Part shown: one piece after another, positions 50,917-51,072 of the stretch
Layout: every line of letters begins with the position of its first letter
Position numbering within the stretch: position 1 is the first letter of the stretch
NCBI RefSeq assembly: GCF_004402595.1
Contig: NZ_SOFY01000051.1
Span: 30,381 to 81,452, forward strand
From: Cryobacterium shii
GTDB lineage: Bacteria > Actinomycetota > Actinomycetes > Actinomycetales > Microbacteriaceae
Length of the DNA stretch: 51,072 nucleotides
Reading direction: 5' to 3'
Made by a program: the position numbers and the translations under genes
Notes under the pieces: generated by a model
Databases searched by the model: none
Seen by the model: the letters and a program-made list of their open reading frames with translations, nothing else
Told to the model about the DNA's origin: nothing

Positions 50917-51072
50917 CTAGTTGGTGGAATCGGTGGCCCGAGGGTGCGCGCGCGGCCGGGCTCCACGGTCGCGGCCGGCCTGACTGGCCCGGTGGGCGCG
51001 GTGGTCCTGGCCCGGTACCCAGGTGCGGGCCGGGTCGTGGCAGACCGGGGCCATGACCTCGGGTTTGCCCCG
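50917..51072 (-). CDS. Unidentified gene, 3' end only
   Basis: The last 51 codons of a minus-strand gene whose start lies beyond the window. The visible end is Arg/His/Pro-rich (APVCHDPARTWVPGQDH, then HRASQAGRDRG) and ends ATDSTN. A CH...H pattern is present but too little is seen to name a family. Codon-position G+C bias supports coding. Confidence 0.55.
   Translation of the reverse strand, partial: RGKPEVMAPVCHDPARTWVPGQDHRAHRASQAGRDRGARPRAHPRATDSTN

Overview
The window is about 70% G+C, with dense, short-spaced genes, many GTG starts and tRNA genes that do not encode CCA. Gene content and style (FmdB, DUF6457, a DUF4011-type helicase, a Pls-type peptide synthetase, the small Lys-rich protein ending in ARKA) point to an actinobacterium, most likely of the Microbacteriaceae (Cryobacterium/Leifsonia-like). 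That placement is inference from composition and families, not from a marker gene. I see no rRNA, transposase, integrase, phage gene or CRISPR array. No stretch longer than about 300 bases lacks a gene.

Layout. 1-6.7 kb: an aldo/keto reductase and a SufR-like Fe-S regulator on the minus strand, divergent from the giant DEAH helicase HrpA and another aldo/keto reductase. 6.8-9.6 kb: a complete polar amino-acid ABC importer (binding lipoprotein, permease, ATPase; minus strand). 9.8-13.9 kb: a rhodanese, an MFS exporter, a DUF559 nuclease-like gene bracketed by two copies of one palindrome family, and a third aldo/keto reductase. 14.0-20.8 kb: a PucR-type regulator divergent from an operon of aldehyde dehydrogenase, acyl-CoA ligase and GMC alcohol oxidoreductase, which together look like a route alcohol > aldehyde > acid > acyl-CoA. 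20.9-28.1 kb: aldo/keto reductase and alpha/beta hydrolase, DUF4349 lipoprotein, acyl-CoA dehydrogenase, ThrE-type exporter, small proteins, an AlaX-like editing protein and tRNA-Ala(CGC).

28.2-32.5 kb is housekeeping: membrane protein, GNAT acetyltransferase, GalU, 5-formyl-THF cyclo-ligase, FmdB zinc ribbon, MscL. 32.5-36.5 kb holds a 1259-residue helicase-nuclease whose ATPase and nuclease catalytic residues are replaced, with a translationally coupled 92-residue partner. 36.7-38.8 kb: adenine deaminase and CorA. 38.9-44.9 kb: a PPTase, an M1 zinc peptidase and a Pls-type single-module peptide synthetase, a coherent set for a cell-surface amino-acid homopolymer. 45-51 kb: HAD phosphatase, an FdhF/YdeP molybdoenzyme of visibly lower G+C, DUF6457, a YihY/BrkB membrane protein, an orphan gene, tRNA-Arg(CCT) and the end of an unidentified gene.

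Two window-wide patterns stand out. At least thirteen genes have a TANNNT -10 hexamer exactly 6-7 nt before the start codon, which predicts leaderless mRNAs. Five intergenic gaps hold long, nearly perfect nested palindromes.
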